NCBI GenBank assembly: GCA_902557415.1
Contig: CACEAA010000003.1
Location: forward strand, 17,698-81,697
Source of the DNA: an uncultured Pseudomonadota bacterium
GTDB taxonomy: Bacteria > Pseudomonadota > Gammaproteobacteria > Ga0077536
Direction of reading: 5' to 3'
Length of the DNA stretch: 64,000 nt
The notes under the pieces: generated by a model
What the model saw: only the letters and a program-made list of their open reading frames with translations
Told to the model about the DNA's origin: nothing
The model's database searches: none
Program-made: the position numbers and the translations under genes
Part shown: in pieces, positions 24,380 to 33,086 of the stretch
Layout: every line of letters begins with the position of its first letter
How positions within the stretch are numbered: the first letter of the stretch is position 1

Positions 24380-25393
24380 GTGAGTAACAAAAAATTGAGA
24401 TTTGGACTTTGGTATGACTTCAGGAATCCTCCCCAATGGCAGCGCGACAATACTGAGCTGTACCATGAGTGCTTTGATCAAATAGTACGCGCCGAAGAGG
24501 CGGGATTTGATGATATCTGGCTGTCCGAACATCACTTCCTAGATGATTGCTATTCGCCGTCGATGTTGCCTATAGGCTGCGCTATTGCGGCTAGGACAAA
24601 AAAAGTTCACATCGGGACGAGCGTACTTTTGTTACCGCTGCACGATCCGGTTCGTGTTGCCGAGGATGCCGCCACACTTGATGTGATTTCTGGGGGACGT
24701 CTGGAGCTTGGATTAGGTGTTGGGTATAAGGCTGAAGAGCTTAAAGCGTGGGGGGTTGAACCTAAATCCAGAGGCAAACGTATGGATGAAGGTATTGAAA
24801 TTATTCAGCGTCTATTCGCGGGAGAGCGGTTTAGCTTCCATGGAGAGTACAATAACTTCGAAGATATACAGTTAAGACCCTTGCCGGTACAAAAAAATCC
24901 TCGGCTTTGGATCGCGGGCTTTAGTAATATTGCGGTTCGAAGGGCAGCTAGAGTAGGAGCGGGATATATTGCGATAGGTCCTGTCGGTCCTTTTACCAAA
25001 GTCTATAGAGATGAATTGGCCAAAACCGGGAAGAATCCAGAGGATTTTGAAATTGCGGCTGGCTATGCGTGGTTACATGTTGCAAAAGACCCGGAGAAAA
25101 GATGGAAAGAAGCGGTTGAGCATCTTGCGTATCAGCAAAATGAATACGGGAAGTGGTTCAGCGGGGCGGGTATGGATTTTATTAAGCCCGTGGAGGCAAC
25201 CAGAGAGTCTATTGAGCAGAACGATGTATATATAGTCAGTCCTGAGCAAGCATGTGAAATGATAGAAAAATATCAGGAAGCAACCGGGTGCCAACGGTTT
25301 TACACTTGGGCTGTTCCGCCTGGCATGAGCCCTAGTTGGTCGGATGAACACATTGAGTTAATGGCAGGCGAGGTAATGCCGGCTTTTCGATAG
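24380..25393 (+). CDS. LLM class oxidoreductase
   Basis: A 337-residue luciferase-like barrel protein starting at GTG with AGGAG upstream. Landmarks are FDDIWLSEHHFLDDCY (about 40-55), HIGTSVLLLPLHDP (about 77-90), SGGRLELGLGVGYKAEEL (about 104-121) and PRLWIAGFSNIAVRRAA. The His pair in SEHHF and the aromatic pocket match the general LLM flavin/deazaflavin site. Cofactor and substrate remain open. It forms a tandem with the LLM gene at 23221; the product differs clearly in sequence from that neighbour, so they are not a recent duplication. It converges on the lectin-like gene. Confidence 0.82.
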   Translation: MSNKKLRFGLWYDFRNPPQWQRDNTELYHECFDQIVRAEEAGFDDIWLSEHHFLDDCYSPSMLPIGCAIAARTKKVHIGTSVLLLPLHDPVRVAEDAATLDVISGGRLELGLGVGYKAEELKAWGVEPKSRGKRMDEGIEIIQRLFAGERFSFHGEYNNFEDIQLRPLPVQKNPRLWIAGFSNIAVRRAARVGAGYIAIGPVGPFTKVYRDELAKTGKNPEDFEIAAGYAWLHVAKDPEKRWKEAVEHLAYQQNEYGKWFSGAGMDFIKPVEATRESIEQNDVYIVSPEQACEMIEKYQEATGCQRFYTWAVPPGMSPSWSDEHIELMAGEVMPAFR

Positions 25394-25451
25394 TAGCTTG
25401 TGACGGATGCACATCTTAGGCTCTGCTCCCAGTAGTAGTGGTAGGAGGAGA

Positions 25452-26507
25452 TTATAGAACTTGTAGGGTCTCGTTCTCATTACTTAATTTGATATTAGAG
25501 AACTCAGCGCGTGCGCTAGCATGCTGAAATGTCGCAACACCTATTAGCCAAATTGCTGTTACTTTATGTGGGGTGAATTTCATCGACTTGCTAACATCTG
25601 TGTAAAGATTTCGCGACTCACTTAGCCATTCGTCTTTTTGCTCAACGCCCTTCCGAATTACGTAATGAGTTTCCCGATCAGACCATGATTTTATGGGGCA
25701 ATCGAAATAATGGTCGATGTCGAGTTGGCTACTCCATATCCATGTAAGGTCGCGACCGTTATCGAATTCGGCTGCTACTGATATGTAGTCGTGGTATTTA
25801 GCTTCGTCCTCCCTATTGTGGCTGGGATGCTCTAGAAGCTTCCAATCCCACTGTAATTGAGTGGAAGGGGAGACATTGAATTCAATAGGCTTGCGCAGGA
25901 TCCCTTGATCGTCTGTAGCATTGAGGGTTATGCATTTATTGTTGTCTTGCGCACTGCTCGAATAGATGTCACTAACTCCCGTATCTTTCAGGTATTCCCA
26001 GCCTAATGGAATTGTTACTGGGTATTGTAATTGCGCGAGAGCCTCACCTAATAATGACGAGTTATCAATAGTTGCTAGTTTTTTTAGCCCATCCATAACG
26101 TTATCTTTCCATAGAATAACGATTACTTCCAAGCCTCCGCCCAACGTTCTGTAATTACTGCTTTCTGTTTGGAGGTCACCTTCAGCATTAGCCCACATAC
26201 CAAAGTAAATACCTAGTTCGATAGACCCAGTTCGATCAGCCACGAATGTACCGGTATTACGGATAACGTTATTTATTTGTCCTCCAGGTATACGGCTCCA
26301 TAAATGGAAACCTGGTCCTCCATACAAGCTGGGATCACGACTCGACCATTGGATTTTTCCTGCAGCAAGTAGGGTATAGGTTTCGCCTGCGCGTATCTGG
26401 AGATCTGATCTTTGCCATGGTGGTTCATTTCCAGCCAAGGAAACATAAGATATTCTTTGAATCTCTGGGATTGAACTATCTTTTATTGTTTTTGCTAGTT
26501 GACGCAT
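25452..26507 (-). CDS. Putative PA-IL (LecA)-like lectin domain plus DUF3047-like domain
   Basis: A 351-residue protein without signal peptide or membrane segment. Residues about 25-135 resemble the PA-IL/LecA beta-sandwich: WQRSDLQIRAGETYTLLAAG, a strand with WSSRDPSLYGGPGFHLW, and GSIELGIYFGMW, all aromatic- and glycine-rich. Residues about 165-345 resemble DUF3047: PLGWEYL, SPSTQLQWDWKLLEHP, DLTWIWSSQLDI, and a C-terminal VTAIWLIGVAT strand with a paired acidic segment. The two together are unusual. A role in glycan or envelope binding is conceivable, but the absence of an export signal argues against a simple secreted lectin. It stands alone between LLM genes. Confidence 0.5.
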   Translation of the reverse strand: MRQLAKTIKDSSIPEIQRISYVSLAGNEPPWQRSDLQIRAGETYTLLAAGKIQWSSRDPSLYGGPGFHLWSRIPGGQINNVIRNTGTFVADRTGSIELGIYFGMWANAEGDLQTESSNYRTLGGGLEVIVILWKDNVMDGLKKLATIDNSSLLGEALAQLQYPVTIPLGWEYLKDTGVSDIYSSSAQDNNKCITLNATDDQGILRKPIEFNVSPSTQLQWDWKLLEHPSHNREDEAKYHDYISVAAEFDNGRDLTWIWSSQLDIDHYFDCPIKSWSDRETHYVIRKGVEQKDEWLSESRNLYTDVSKSMKFTPHKVTAIWLIGVATFQHASARAEFSNIKLSNENETLQVL

Positions 26508-26700
26508 TATTAACGCATCTCATAATTTGGATAAACCTAAAGTATTCTCATCAAATTTGAATTGGTAGTAAAGTACTGTAATAGATTTTGAACAATACAG
26601 ATTAATTAGAATAAAAATTAGTTTATTATCTATGTATGATTCGCGGCTTAAGACAATTTTGTGGTGTCAGTAAGATTTTGATTAGAAAAAAGGTGTGGAG
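26508..26700. promoter_or_regulatory. AT-rich divergent spacer
   Basis: A 193-base strongly AT-rich spacer between the lectin-like gene (minus) and an LLM gene (plus). AAAGG at about 26689-26693, seven bases before ATG 26701, decides the start of the plus-strand gene. No palindromes beyond chance were seen. Confidence 0.5.
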
Positions 26701-27624
26701 ATGAAAATTAGACTTGGTTTTGGATTACTCAATTATCCGTTCGAGGATGGTAAAGGTTTTTTCCGTTGGGTAGAAATGCTGGAGCAGGCGGGAGTTGATT
26801 CTGTATGGCAATCTGACCGCCTCATCTCGTCCGATAATTACTTAGAGTCATTAAGTGCGTTGGCGTCTCTGGCGGGATGCACTGAAAAGATAAAATTTGG
26901 CATGAACGCTATTGTAGCACCGCTACGCGATCCTCTTGTTTTAGCAAAACAGTGCGCGACGATCGATTATCTCAGTGGGGGGCGTTTGTTACCAATGTTT
27001 GGCGTCGGATACCCCAAAGCTGCGGAATGGGAAGCTACTGGGCGCAGTTCAGATCATCGAGGTTCCAAAGCGAATGAAATGTTCCACCTGATGTCGCGTC
27101 TGTGGAGTGAAGAATCAGTGACTTTTGAGGGGAAGTATTACCAGTATAAAAATGCCACTATTGCACCGCGACCTGTTCAACAGCCATTGCCTTTGTGGAT
27201 CGGAGGCTCTAGCAATGCAGCGATTAATCGAACCGGAGTGCTAGGATCTGGTTGGATAGGAGGGATCACAAGTCCGGAAGATGTGAACCGCGTCATATTA
27301 GGTATAAAAGCAAAGGCTGAAGAAGTTGGGCGGACGATCGATGACGATCATTACGGAACCTCGATAGGGTTCCGTATAGGAACACCGCAAGACGATGCCG
27401 TGGTCAATTCCCCTTTCGTAAAGAGAACCGGAATTGGAGAAAATTTAGATCTTAATCCACTGTTTGCTATTGGTACATCACAAGACATAATCGCCCGCAT
27501 CCAGCAGTATATAACCGCCGGGGCGAGTAAGTTTGTAATGTTCCCCATAGCTTCAGGTGAGGCCGATATGATCGACCAAACGAGGCGTGTCGTAGCCGAG
27601 ATTAAACCAGCTATCGAAAATTAA
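26701..27624 (+). CDS. LLM class oxidoreductase
   Basis: Start set at ATG 26701 (MKIRLGFGLL) because the AAAGG site is correctly spaced for it; a GTG two codons earlier is also open. The 307-residue luciferase-like protein has VDSVWQSDRLISSDNY (about 30-45), KFGMNAIVAPLRDP, SGGRLLPMFGVGYPKA (about 92-107) and PLWIGGSSNAAINR. It lacks the SEHH-type His pair of the neighbour and has SDR at this place, so it belongs to another LLM subgroup, often annotated F420-dependent. The gene is monocistronic and ends in a bidirectional terminator. Confidence 0.82.
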   Translation: MKIRLGFGLLNYPFEDGKGFFRWVEMLEQAGVDSVWQSDRLISSDNYLESLSALASLAGCTEKIKFGMNAIVAPLRDPLVLAKQCATIDYLSGGRLLPMFGVGYPKAAEWEATGRSSDHRGSKANEMFHLMSRLWSEESVTFEGKYYQYKNATIAPRPVQQPLPLWIGGSSNAAINRTGVLGSGWIGGITSPEDVNRVILGIKAKAEEVGRTIDDDHYGTSIGFRIGTPQDDAVVNSPFVKRTGIGENLDLNPLFAIGTSQDIIARIQQYITAGASKFVMFPIASGEADMIDQTRRVVAEIKPAIEN

Positions 27625-27633
27625 GAGAAATTG

Positions 27634-27688
27634 AAAACAGCCGTGTTACCTGTCATATAAGGTACCACGGCTGTTCTAAACAATTTTT
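27634..27688. terminator. Bidirectional terminator between convergent genes
   Basis: Long hairpin: arms 27636-27650 and 27661-27675, 15 base pairs with a single mismatch, and a ten-base loop. On the plus strand it is followed by a T5 run at 27684-27688, on the minus strand by a T4 run. It separates the LLM gene from the convergent RRM gene and can serve both. Confidence 0.85.
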
Positions 27689-27941
27689 ATCGTCGATCTT
27701 CTCTAGGACGAGCTTCATTTACTCTAGCTTCACGTCCTTTAAGCATTGCTCCGTTTAGCTCTGAGATAGCCGCCTCGCCTTCATTTTGATTTGGCATTTC
27801 AACGAAACCAAATCCTTTTGAGCGTCCAGTGTCTCGATCTGAAATTATTTTGCAGCTGTTTACCTGCCCGTGTTGTTCGAAAGATTCTCTTAGCTCTTCA
27901 ACACTGATATCGTAAGATAGGTTTCCAACATAAATATCCAT
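27687..27941 (-). CDS. RRM-domain RNA-binding protein
   Basis: An 84-residue single RNA-recognition-motif protein. RNP2 is IYVGNL (residues 3-8) and RNP1 is KGFGFVEM (42-49), with the aromatic RNA-stacking residues Tyr4, Phe44 and Phe46 in place. The C-terminal tail VNEARPREDRR is short and basic, as in the cyanobacterial and proteobacterial Rbp proteins that are often cold-inducible. It likely binds single-stranded RNA in the cytoplasm. AAGG is positioned nine bases before the start. A long upstream region without genes (27942-28396) may hold an untranslated leader that controls it. Confidence 0.93.
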   Translation of the reverse strand: MDIYVGNLSYDISVEELRESFEQHGQVNSCKIISDRDTGRSKGFGFVEMPNQNEGEAAISELNGAMLKGREARVNEARPREDRR

Positions 27942-28396
27942 AAACTTGTACCTTTTTATAAATGCTGTCTTCTATAGTTAGTAGCTCTTGCCCGACAGCA
28001 AAATGGCCAGAACCGTTTAGAAACTGTTTTTTCTTTAAGGGTAGAAATGTGTTTGTTCGACTCCAATGTAACTTGATCAATCGTTTGTCACAGCAAATGC
28101 GATTAATTGTGTGATTATGTGTGTTTTAGTTAGCAAGAATCGGAGCCTGAAAGAGATATTGGGTCATGCGGAAACTGATAGTCTTGTGAATGACAGTCAT
28201 ACGGTGTGCTATGGTGCCTTCTAATTTCTAAGTCAGTTATTTTCGACTATTTCTACTATCCTCGTTGTTCATACGCCTTGCGCGTGAAACTTCATAATAA
28301 TCGTGTATTTAATTGGTAGCAACACCTGGATTTGATTTATAACGGTTTAGTATCGCAGTTTCCGAAAAAAATCATATTAATCATATACTTATATTT
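27942..28396. other. 455-base intergenic region upstream of the RRM gene
   Basis: No intact gene. It should contain the promoter and probable 5' leader of the RRM gene (minus strand, right to left). A plus-strand segment ending at 28224 resembles the C-terminal end of a tyrosine recombinase (listed as pseudogene). The part 28300-28396 is AT-rich, with TTTATAACGG-like and TATTTTTAT stretches. No terminator after the quinone-reductase-like gene (which ends at 28397) is obvious. Confidence 0.5.
28126..28224 (+). pseudogene. Possible remnant of a tyrosine recombinase/integrase C-terminus
   Basis: In this frame the conceptual product ends SLKEILGHAETDS...DSHTVCYG before a TAA at 28222. This recalls the last part of phage-type integrases (hydrophobic stretch, RSL-x-E-x-ILGH, then a few residues to a Tyr), where LGH holds the conserved His. 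The usual catalytic Tyr context is degraded and no start or Arg box is present. The segment is short, so coincidence is possible. If real it marks an old mobile-element insertion. Confidence 0.3.
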
Positions 28397-29374
28397 TTAT
28401 CGAGTAACGACTATTTTGCCATAGAAGCCTCGATTTTCGAGTAAATCGAGCCCAGAATGGACTCTTTCGAAGCTTAATGTCTTATAAATAACCGGATTTA
28501 TTGCGCCTATTTCCAAAAGATTGTATAGGTGACTCTGCACAGAATTAACTTTCTGTGGATCTCGTTCTATGTATTGACCCCACGCTAAACCAATAACTGC
28601 GCAATTTTTAAGTAGCATGCGATTGCATTCAATTCTTGGGATCGAGCCTCCGGCAAAACCAACAATGATGATACGGCCATCCCAAGCTATGCAACGCTTC
28701 GTCTGCTCGAAGATATCACCACCGACGGGATCATATATAACGTTGGCACCCTTTCCATCTGTGAGACGTTTAACCTCTTCTACCAAGTCTTGAGTATTAT
28801 AATTTATAACGTGATCAGCGCCTTGGCGTGCACACACATCGACTTTTTGCTGGTTTCCAGCAGCTGCGATCACTTCTGCCCCGAGGAGTTTGCCTATTTG
28901 AATTGCGGCAAGACCCACGCCGCCCGCAGCTCCAAGTATCAATAGAGTTTCACCAGGACGTAAGTCAGCACGATGAACTAGTCCAAAATATGATGTTCCG
29001 TAGGTTACACTCAAAGCGGCGAGGGTGTCATCAGATATATGTTCGGGCGCACGCCACGCACTGTTATTGGAAACTTCAAAGAAATCGGCGAGAGTACCTC
29101 CCCCATGGCAGAAACCGACTACTTTGTCTCCAATACGAAATTTACTATTCTCACCAATCTCTGTGACGACACCAACTCCTTCAACCCCTGGTACTGCTGG
29201 CAAGGGAGCTTTTACCTGATAGAGGCCTTGGGTGACGAGTAGGTCAGGGAAGTTCAACGACACAGCTGATGTTTGAACAATTGCTCCGTCACTCGATGGT
29301 TTAGGATCGTCTCTATCCACCCAATGAAGTACGTCCTTGTGATTTCCATATTCATTGAATTGCCATGCTTTCAT
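28397..29374 (-). CDS. NADPH:quinone reductase-like (zinc-free MDR) oxidoreductase
   Basis: A 325-residue medium-chain reductase. N-terminal LNFPDLLVTQGLYQVKAPLP replaces the zinc-ligand region of alcohol dehydrogenases, no structural zinc Cys cluster is seen, and AAGGVGLAAIQIGKLLGA (about 148-165) is the NADPH-binding turn. Relatives reduce quinones, enones or 2-enoyl-CoA esters. It ends the acetone-carboxylase-like operon, 35 bases after the FAH-family gene, with GGAGGA in front of its ATG. In this setting it may reduce an unsaturated ketone before carboxylation or an enoyl intermediate. The substrate is inferred from context only. Confidence 0.82.
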   Translation of the reverse strand: MKAWQFNEYGNHKDVLHWVDRDDPKPSSDGAIVQTSAVSLNFPDLLVTQGLYQVKAPLPAVPGVEGVGVVTEIGENSKFRIGDKVVGFCHGGGTLADFFEVSNNSAWRAPEHISDDTLAALSVTYGTSYFGLVHRADLRPGETLLILGAAGGVGLAAIQIGKLLGAEVIAAAGNQQKVDVCARQGADHVINYNTQDLVEEVKRLTDGKGANVIYDPVGGDIFEQTKRCIAWDGRIIIVGFAGGSIPRIECNRMLLKNCAVIGLAWGQYIERDPQKVNSVQSHLYNLLEIGAINPVIYKTLSFERVHSGLDLLENRGFYGKIVVTR

Positions 29375-29409
29375 GAGAGTGGCTCCTCCAGTAGGTTTGT
29401 TAGTAGGCC

Positions 29410-30267
29410 TTATATGAGCTTGGTGGAAGCGGGCTCCGGCACTACCGTATTTTCAATGTGACCTAGCTTTTCTATCTCTACGCGCACCCGATCTCCGGCG
29501 CCTAAAAACTTTTTAGGATCAAATCCTATTCCGACGCCACTGGGTGTGCCTGTAAGTATTACGTCACCAACTTCTAATGTGAAGGCAGCAGTTAAAGTGG
29601 CAATTTGATCATAGCAATCGAAGACTAAATGCCGAGTGTTTGAATCCTGTCTTAGCTCATCATTGACCCAGGTCTTGATTGCAAGATTATGTGGATCATC
29701 AATTTCGTCTGCAGTTGTTAACCAAGGTCCGAATGGACTATGGGTATCGAACGATTTCCCAAGAGTAAAAGTCTGAGCTTTCATCTGCCAATCTCGAACA
29801 CTGACATCGTTACACACGACATATCCGGCGATGACACTACTGGCTTCCTCTCGGGACACATGCCTACACTTTTTACCGATAATAAAACCCATCTCGCCTT
29901 CGTAATCGAGCTTATCAGACACTTTGGGCAGATGAATATCGCTATAAGGCCCATTTACCGAAGTAGATTGCTTGTTAAAGAACATTGGAAATTCTGGGGT
30001 AGCCAATCCAGTTTCTTCTATGTGATCTTTATAGTTTAATCCGATAGCTATAATTTTTTTAGGATTGGGTATAGGTGACAGTAGCTCTAAATCGCTTAAT
30101 AAACGGGATTCACCAGAAATACTTTCAGCAATCTTTAACGACTCAGGACAAGAAATTAACGCCGTCATATCCTCGGGAAGACTAGCGTTGGACAAATCAA
30201 TTATTTGATCCCCTTCTAACCGGCCTATCTTGCGTTCGCCTTTTTCTGAAAAAGTTACTAATTTCAT
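29410..30267 (-). CDS. Fumarylacetoacetate hydrolase (FAH) family protein
   Basis: A 285-residue FAH-superfamily enzyme. The N-terminal small domain reads MKLVTFSEKGERKIGRLEG. The catalytic domain starts at GLNYKDHIEETG (about 76-87); metal ligands are the Glu pair in DYEGEMGFIIG (about 113-123) and Asp in VCNDVSVRDW, and the oxyanion turn is LTGTPSGVGIG near the end. Family members cleave acylpyruvates and beta-diketones or hydrate/decarboxylate related keto acids with Mg. It lies 16 bases after the acetone-carboxylase beta-like gene, so it probably acts on the 3-keto acid product or on a 2,4-dioxo derivative. Plain acetone metabolism does not need it. Confidence 0.87.
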   Translation of the reverse strand: MKLVTFSEKGERKIGRLEGDQIIDLSNASLPEDMTALISCPESLKIAESISGESRLLSDLELLSPIPNPKKIIAIGLNYKDHIEETGLATPEFPMFFNKQSTSVNGPYSDIHLPKVSDKLDYEGEMGFIIGKKCRHVSREEASSVIAGYVVCNDVSVRDWQMKAQTFTLGKSFDTHSPFGPWLTTADEIDDPHNLAIKTWVNDELRQDSNTRHLVFDCYDQIATLTAAFTLEVGDVILTGTPSGVGIGFDPKKFLGAGDRVRVEIEKLGHIENTVVPEPASTKLI

Positions 30268-30283
30268 GATTGACCTGCGTATA

Positions 30284-32452
30284 TTAGCTGTAGTGCAAAA
30301 TTAGGTATTCGTCTAACTGCATTTGTTTATCAGGAGGAATAACTACGGTAGTCATCGGATCCCTAATGATGGACGGGCCTTTGACTATATTTCCTGGCAA
30401 TAGTTCCGCCATTTCCCAAACGTTAAATTCTACCCACTTGTCCTTATGGAATACCTGTCGGGCTTCAACAAAGGCGTTCTGATGCGGCTCCTCAGAAGCT
30501 AATTCATGTTTTATTAGGTGTGGTTGGGGTTTGTCAGCAATTGCTTCAAGGTGAATATCAGTGAGGGAATAACCTGCAGCTCCAAATTTCGCTCCTTCTG
30601 GGTAAACCTTCGCATACATATCCTCGTATGCTTCGATTAAATTTTGAACATCTGCTGGACCGCTCATCTGACCCGAGTTCAGGGCAGTGTTGAAGCTCTC
30701 TATTTGACCCATATATCGGGCCGAGACAGCGTATCTAAAAGTTATTGTGTCCGGATCAATTCCTTCGGCTTTCATTTGTGTGAACGCTTCTTTTTCTAAA
30801 TCCCTCCAGGCTTGGCTTATCTCGTCCGCTACACTTTGCAGATGTTCGTCGCTTGAACCATTAGGAATCAAGGCGCGTGTTCCGCGGTCGTAACGATGCA
30901 TGTATTCAGCGCAGGCTGCTCCGAAGGCTGAGAATCCAGCCGCCCAGGGAACTGTTATTACGTCTTTAAATTCTATTCCTTCGGCAAAACCATACATGTG
31001 AACAGGACCTGCACCCCCATAATAGAGCATAGTGAAGTCATGCGTATCATATCCTTTCGAAGCTACCATAGTTCTGAGGAGGTCATTCATCTCCTCATTG
31101 ATCATGGCGAGTAAGCCAGCGCCCGCCTCATACACGTCTAAGCCCAAAGGATCAGCGACAGTCTCTTTCAATGCCTTGAGAGCTTTTTCTCGATCAAGAG
31201 ATACTTGTCCGCCAAGAAAGTAATTAGGGTCGACATAGCCAAGAGCCACATTGATATCAGTAACAGTAAGCTTGTCATAACTGAGACAGATGCCTACCTT
31301 AGCCCCTGCAGAATCAGGGCCTACATGCAGTCGCTTATATTCATCTACCCAAACCACTGAGCCCGCCCCTTGACCAGCTGAGTCGAGTTCCACCATTGGT
31401 AACGCCAAACGATGACCGGCGATATCAGCACTTTTCGCTATATTTATTCTTCGGTCTATTATTAATCCGACATCAAAGCTTGTGCCGCCCATATCTGCGG
31501 TAACTATATTATCTAGGTCCAAAACGTTAGCTAAAAATTGTGCGCCGATTAAACCGCCAACGGGTCCCGATATCATAGTTTCGTAAAGACGCGTGTAGTC
31601 CATATTGACAGCGCCGCCATACGAAAGTAGTGTCAGAAGCCTGCCTTGAAAACCAAGTTCTTGAGCCGACCTCTCTACATCTAGAAGCGACTCTTTTACT
31701 TGTTCTGCAGCAAAGCACTGAAACATCAAACTTTTTAGTCGGCTATTTTCTTTCGCTACCGGAGCAATATCTGCCGAACAAACTACCGATACGGAAGATC
31801 CTGCTTTTTTAATTTCATCCTCTGCAATTAATTTTGCCTGATGCTCATGTCGTGGATCTACGAAAGAATAAAGAAACAGTATCCCTATAACTTCACATTC
31901 TTCTGCAATAAGCTTTTTAGTCGCAGTTCTCACTTGTTCCTCATTTAAAGGTATTAGCACATGTCCAGCAGGGAGATGAATTTCACCTAAGTAGCAACCA
32001 CCACCAATTCGTTCGCTCACGCCCAGTACATTCTTAGGATCTACCAGTGGGGTAGTGTGTTTATGAAGTTGCTGATGCAACGCCTCTGCCTGGCTCTGGC
32101 CGAGATAAGTTAAGCCGCCTTCCATTACGGTTAAATCTTCAAAACCTCTAGTTACTATGAGGCCGATTTTTCTCCCGTCGCCAGTCAAAATAGTATTTAA
32201 CATACCCGTTCCGCAGTAAACGTCTGCAGCAAGTCTAGAATGTACTGTTTCAGAAGTGAGCCCTATAGATTGAGCTGCGTCGGCAACAGAATCGCGGTAG
32301 CTTTTTTGTTGGTCATCTTTACGACTAATTGATTTACCTACCGTAAACGTTCCGTCAGGCTTTACCAGTATTGCATCGGTCATGGTCCCGCCCGCGTCTA
32401 GCGCTAGAATTAGATCTTGGTCAGCATCGCCTTTGGGAGCTATAGTGCTCAT
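30284..32452 (-). CDS. acxA: Acetone carboxylase beta-like subunit (HyuA/AcxA family)
   Basis: A 722-residue hydantoinase A/oxoprolinase-family protein. The ATP-binding phosphate-1 motif DAGGTMTD is at 19-26. The second actin-like motif MGGTSFDVGLI lies near 319, and NGD-like and PVGGLIGA segments between them fit the ASKHA fold. Length matches acetone carboxylase beta (about 715-720) better than oxoprolinase or hydantoinase A. The subunit activates ketone and bicarbonate with ATP. Together with the 188-residue gamma and 746-residue alpha genes upstream, it forms the three-subunit set. GGAG precedes the start. Gene order alpha-gamma-beta differs from the usual beta-alpha-gamma. Confidence 0.85.
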   Translation of the reverse strand: MSTIAPKGDADQDLILALDAGGTMTDAILVKPDGTFTVGKSISRKDDQQKSYRDSVADAAQSIGLTSETVHSRLAADVYCGTGMLNTILTGDGRKIGLIVTRGFEDLTVMEGGLTYLGQSQAEALHQQLHKHTTPLVDPKNVLGVSERIGGGCYLGEIHLPAGHVLIPLNEEQVRTATKKLIAEECEVIGILFLYSFVDPRHEHQAKLIAEDEIKKAGSSVSVVCSADIAPVAKENSRLKSLMFQCFAAEQVKESLLDVERSAQELGFQGRLLTLLSYGGAVNMDYTRLYETMISGPVGGLIGAQFLANVLDLDNIVTADMGGTSFDVGLIIDRRINIAKSADIAGHRLALPMVELDSAGQGAGSVVWVDEYKRLHVGPDSAGAKVGICLSYDKLTVTDINVALGYVDPNYFLGGQVSLDREKALKALKETVADPLGLDVYEAGAGLLAMINEEMNDLLRTMVASKGYDTHDFTMLYYGGAGPVHMYGFAEGIEFKDVITVPWAAGFSAFGAACAEYMHRYDRGTRALIPNGSSDEHLQSVADEISQAWRDLEKEAFTQMKAEGIDPDTITFRYAVSARYMGQIESFNTALNSGQMSGPADVQNLIEAYEDMYAKVYPEGAKFGAAGYSLTDIHLEAIADKPQPHLIKHELASEEPHQNAFVEARQVFHKDKWVEFNVWEMAELLPGNIVKGPSIIRDPMTTVVIPPDKQMQLDEYLILHYS

Positions 32453-32518
32453 TTCTTATTTCTCCAAAAAATTAGCAAGAATCGCGTAATGTGCAATCGA
32501 CAGAACAGATAGATTTGC

Positions 32519-33085
32519 TTATTGGTTCCAAGTGGCAGTAGTTTCTGCCGTTTTGTCTTTGTACCAGTCCTCAGAGGCGTCTGCGAGCGGGCGTCCTAGG
32601 TAGTCAGCGTAAAATTTATCCAGATCGGGAAGCATTTCAAAAATAACTGGGTAGCCTGGAGGCACGACCTCAACTGCATGCTGAGTACCACAGTCGGGAC
32701 AAAAGTATTCGCGGACTTCTTGCCAGCCTGCTTCGGGAACCGCTGGGGCGGGATCGTATACAGCCTTCATTTCTTCGGCGGTTTTTCGGGTTCTAATTTT
32801 ACTAGCAAGTTTCCAATTGGTCCTGTAATCACCAAATTCGAAACCACATTCGCACTGGGTAACTCGTTTACCATGCCCTTTGCTTACGATGTAAAGTTTG
32901 TCAGAAAGTCTTAGCAGTATGGGATCATCCCATGACACACGGTCTTGAAGTACCTCGATATAAGTGAAAAATCTATCGCTGTCTTTCTTAGGTAATTTTA
33001 GAAGTCTATCGACGTTATCATCGTCTATAGTGCCCTCTACGAGCTGTTCAATAATCCCTTTACTAATCGAAATATCGTCTTCCAT
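32519..33085 (-). CDS. acxC: Acetone carboxylase gamma-like subunit (AcxC family)
   Basis: Start set at ATG 33085, with GGAGG six bases upstream; it follows the stop of the alpha-like gene after a single base. The 188-residue protein has two cysteine pairs, C78-x-C80 (QCECGFEFGDYR) and C129-x2-C132 (FCPDCGTQ), as expected for the zinc-binding gamma subunit, and the family end PPGYPVIFEMLPDLDKF. About 60 N-terminal residues are helical. The gamma subunit stabilises the alpha/beta core of the carboxylase complex in the cytoplasm. Its presence is the best evidence that this is a carboxylase and not an N-methylhydantoinase or oxoprolinase. Confidence 0.85.
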   Translation of the reverse strand: MEDDISISKGIIEQLVEGTIDDDNVDRLLKLPKKDSDRFFTYIEVLQDRVSWDDPILLRLSDKLYIVSKGHGKRVTQCECGFEFGDYRTNWKLASKIRTRKTAEEMKAVYDPAPAVPEAGWQEVREYFCPDCGTQHAVEVVPPGYPVIFEMLPDLDKFYADYLGRPLADASEDWYKDKTAETTATWNQ

Positions 33086-33086
33086 T

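Noticed and set aside
23221..25393. Tandem luciferase-family genes as a luxAB bioluminescence operon
   Set aside because: The two products are not similar enough for alpha and beta subunits, and there are no luxC, luxD or luxE genes nearby; general LLM oxidoreductases fit better.
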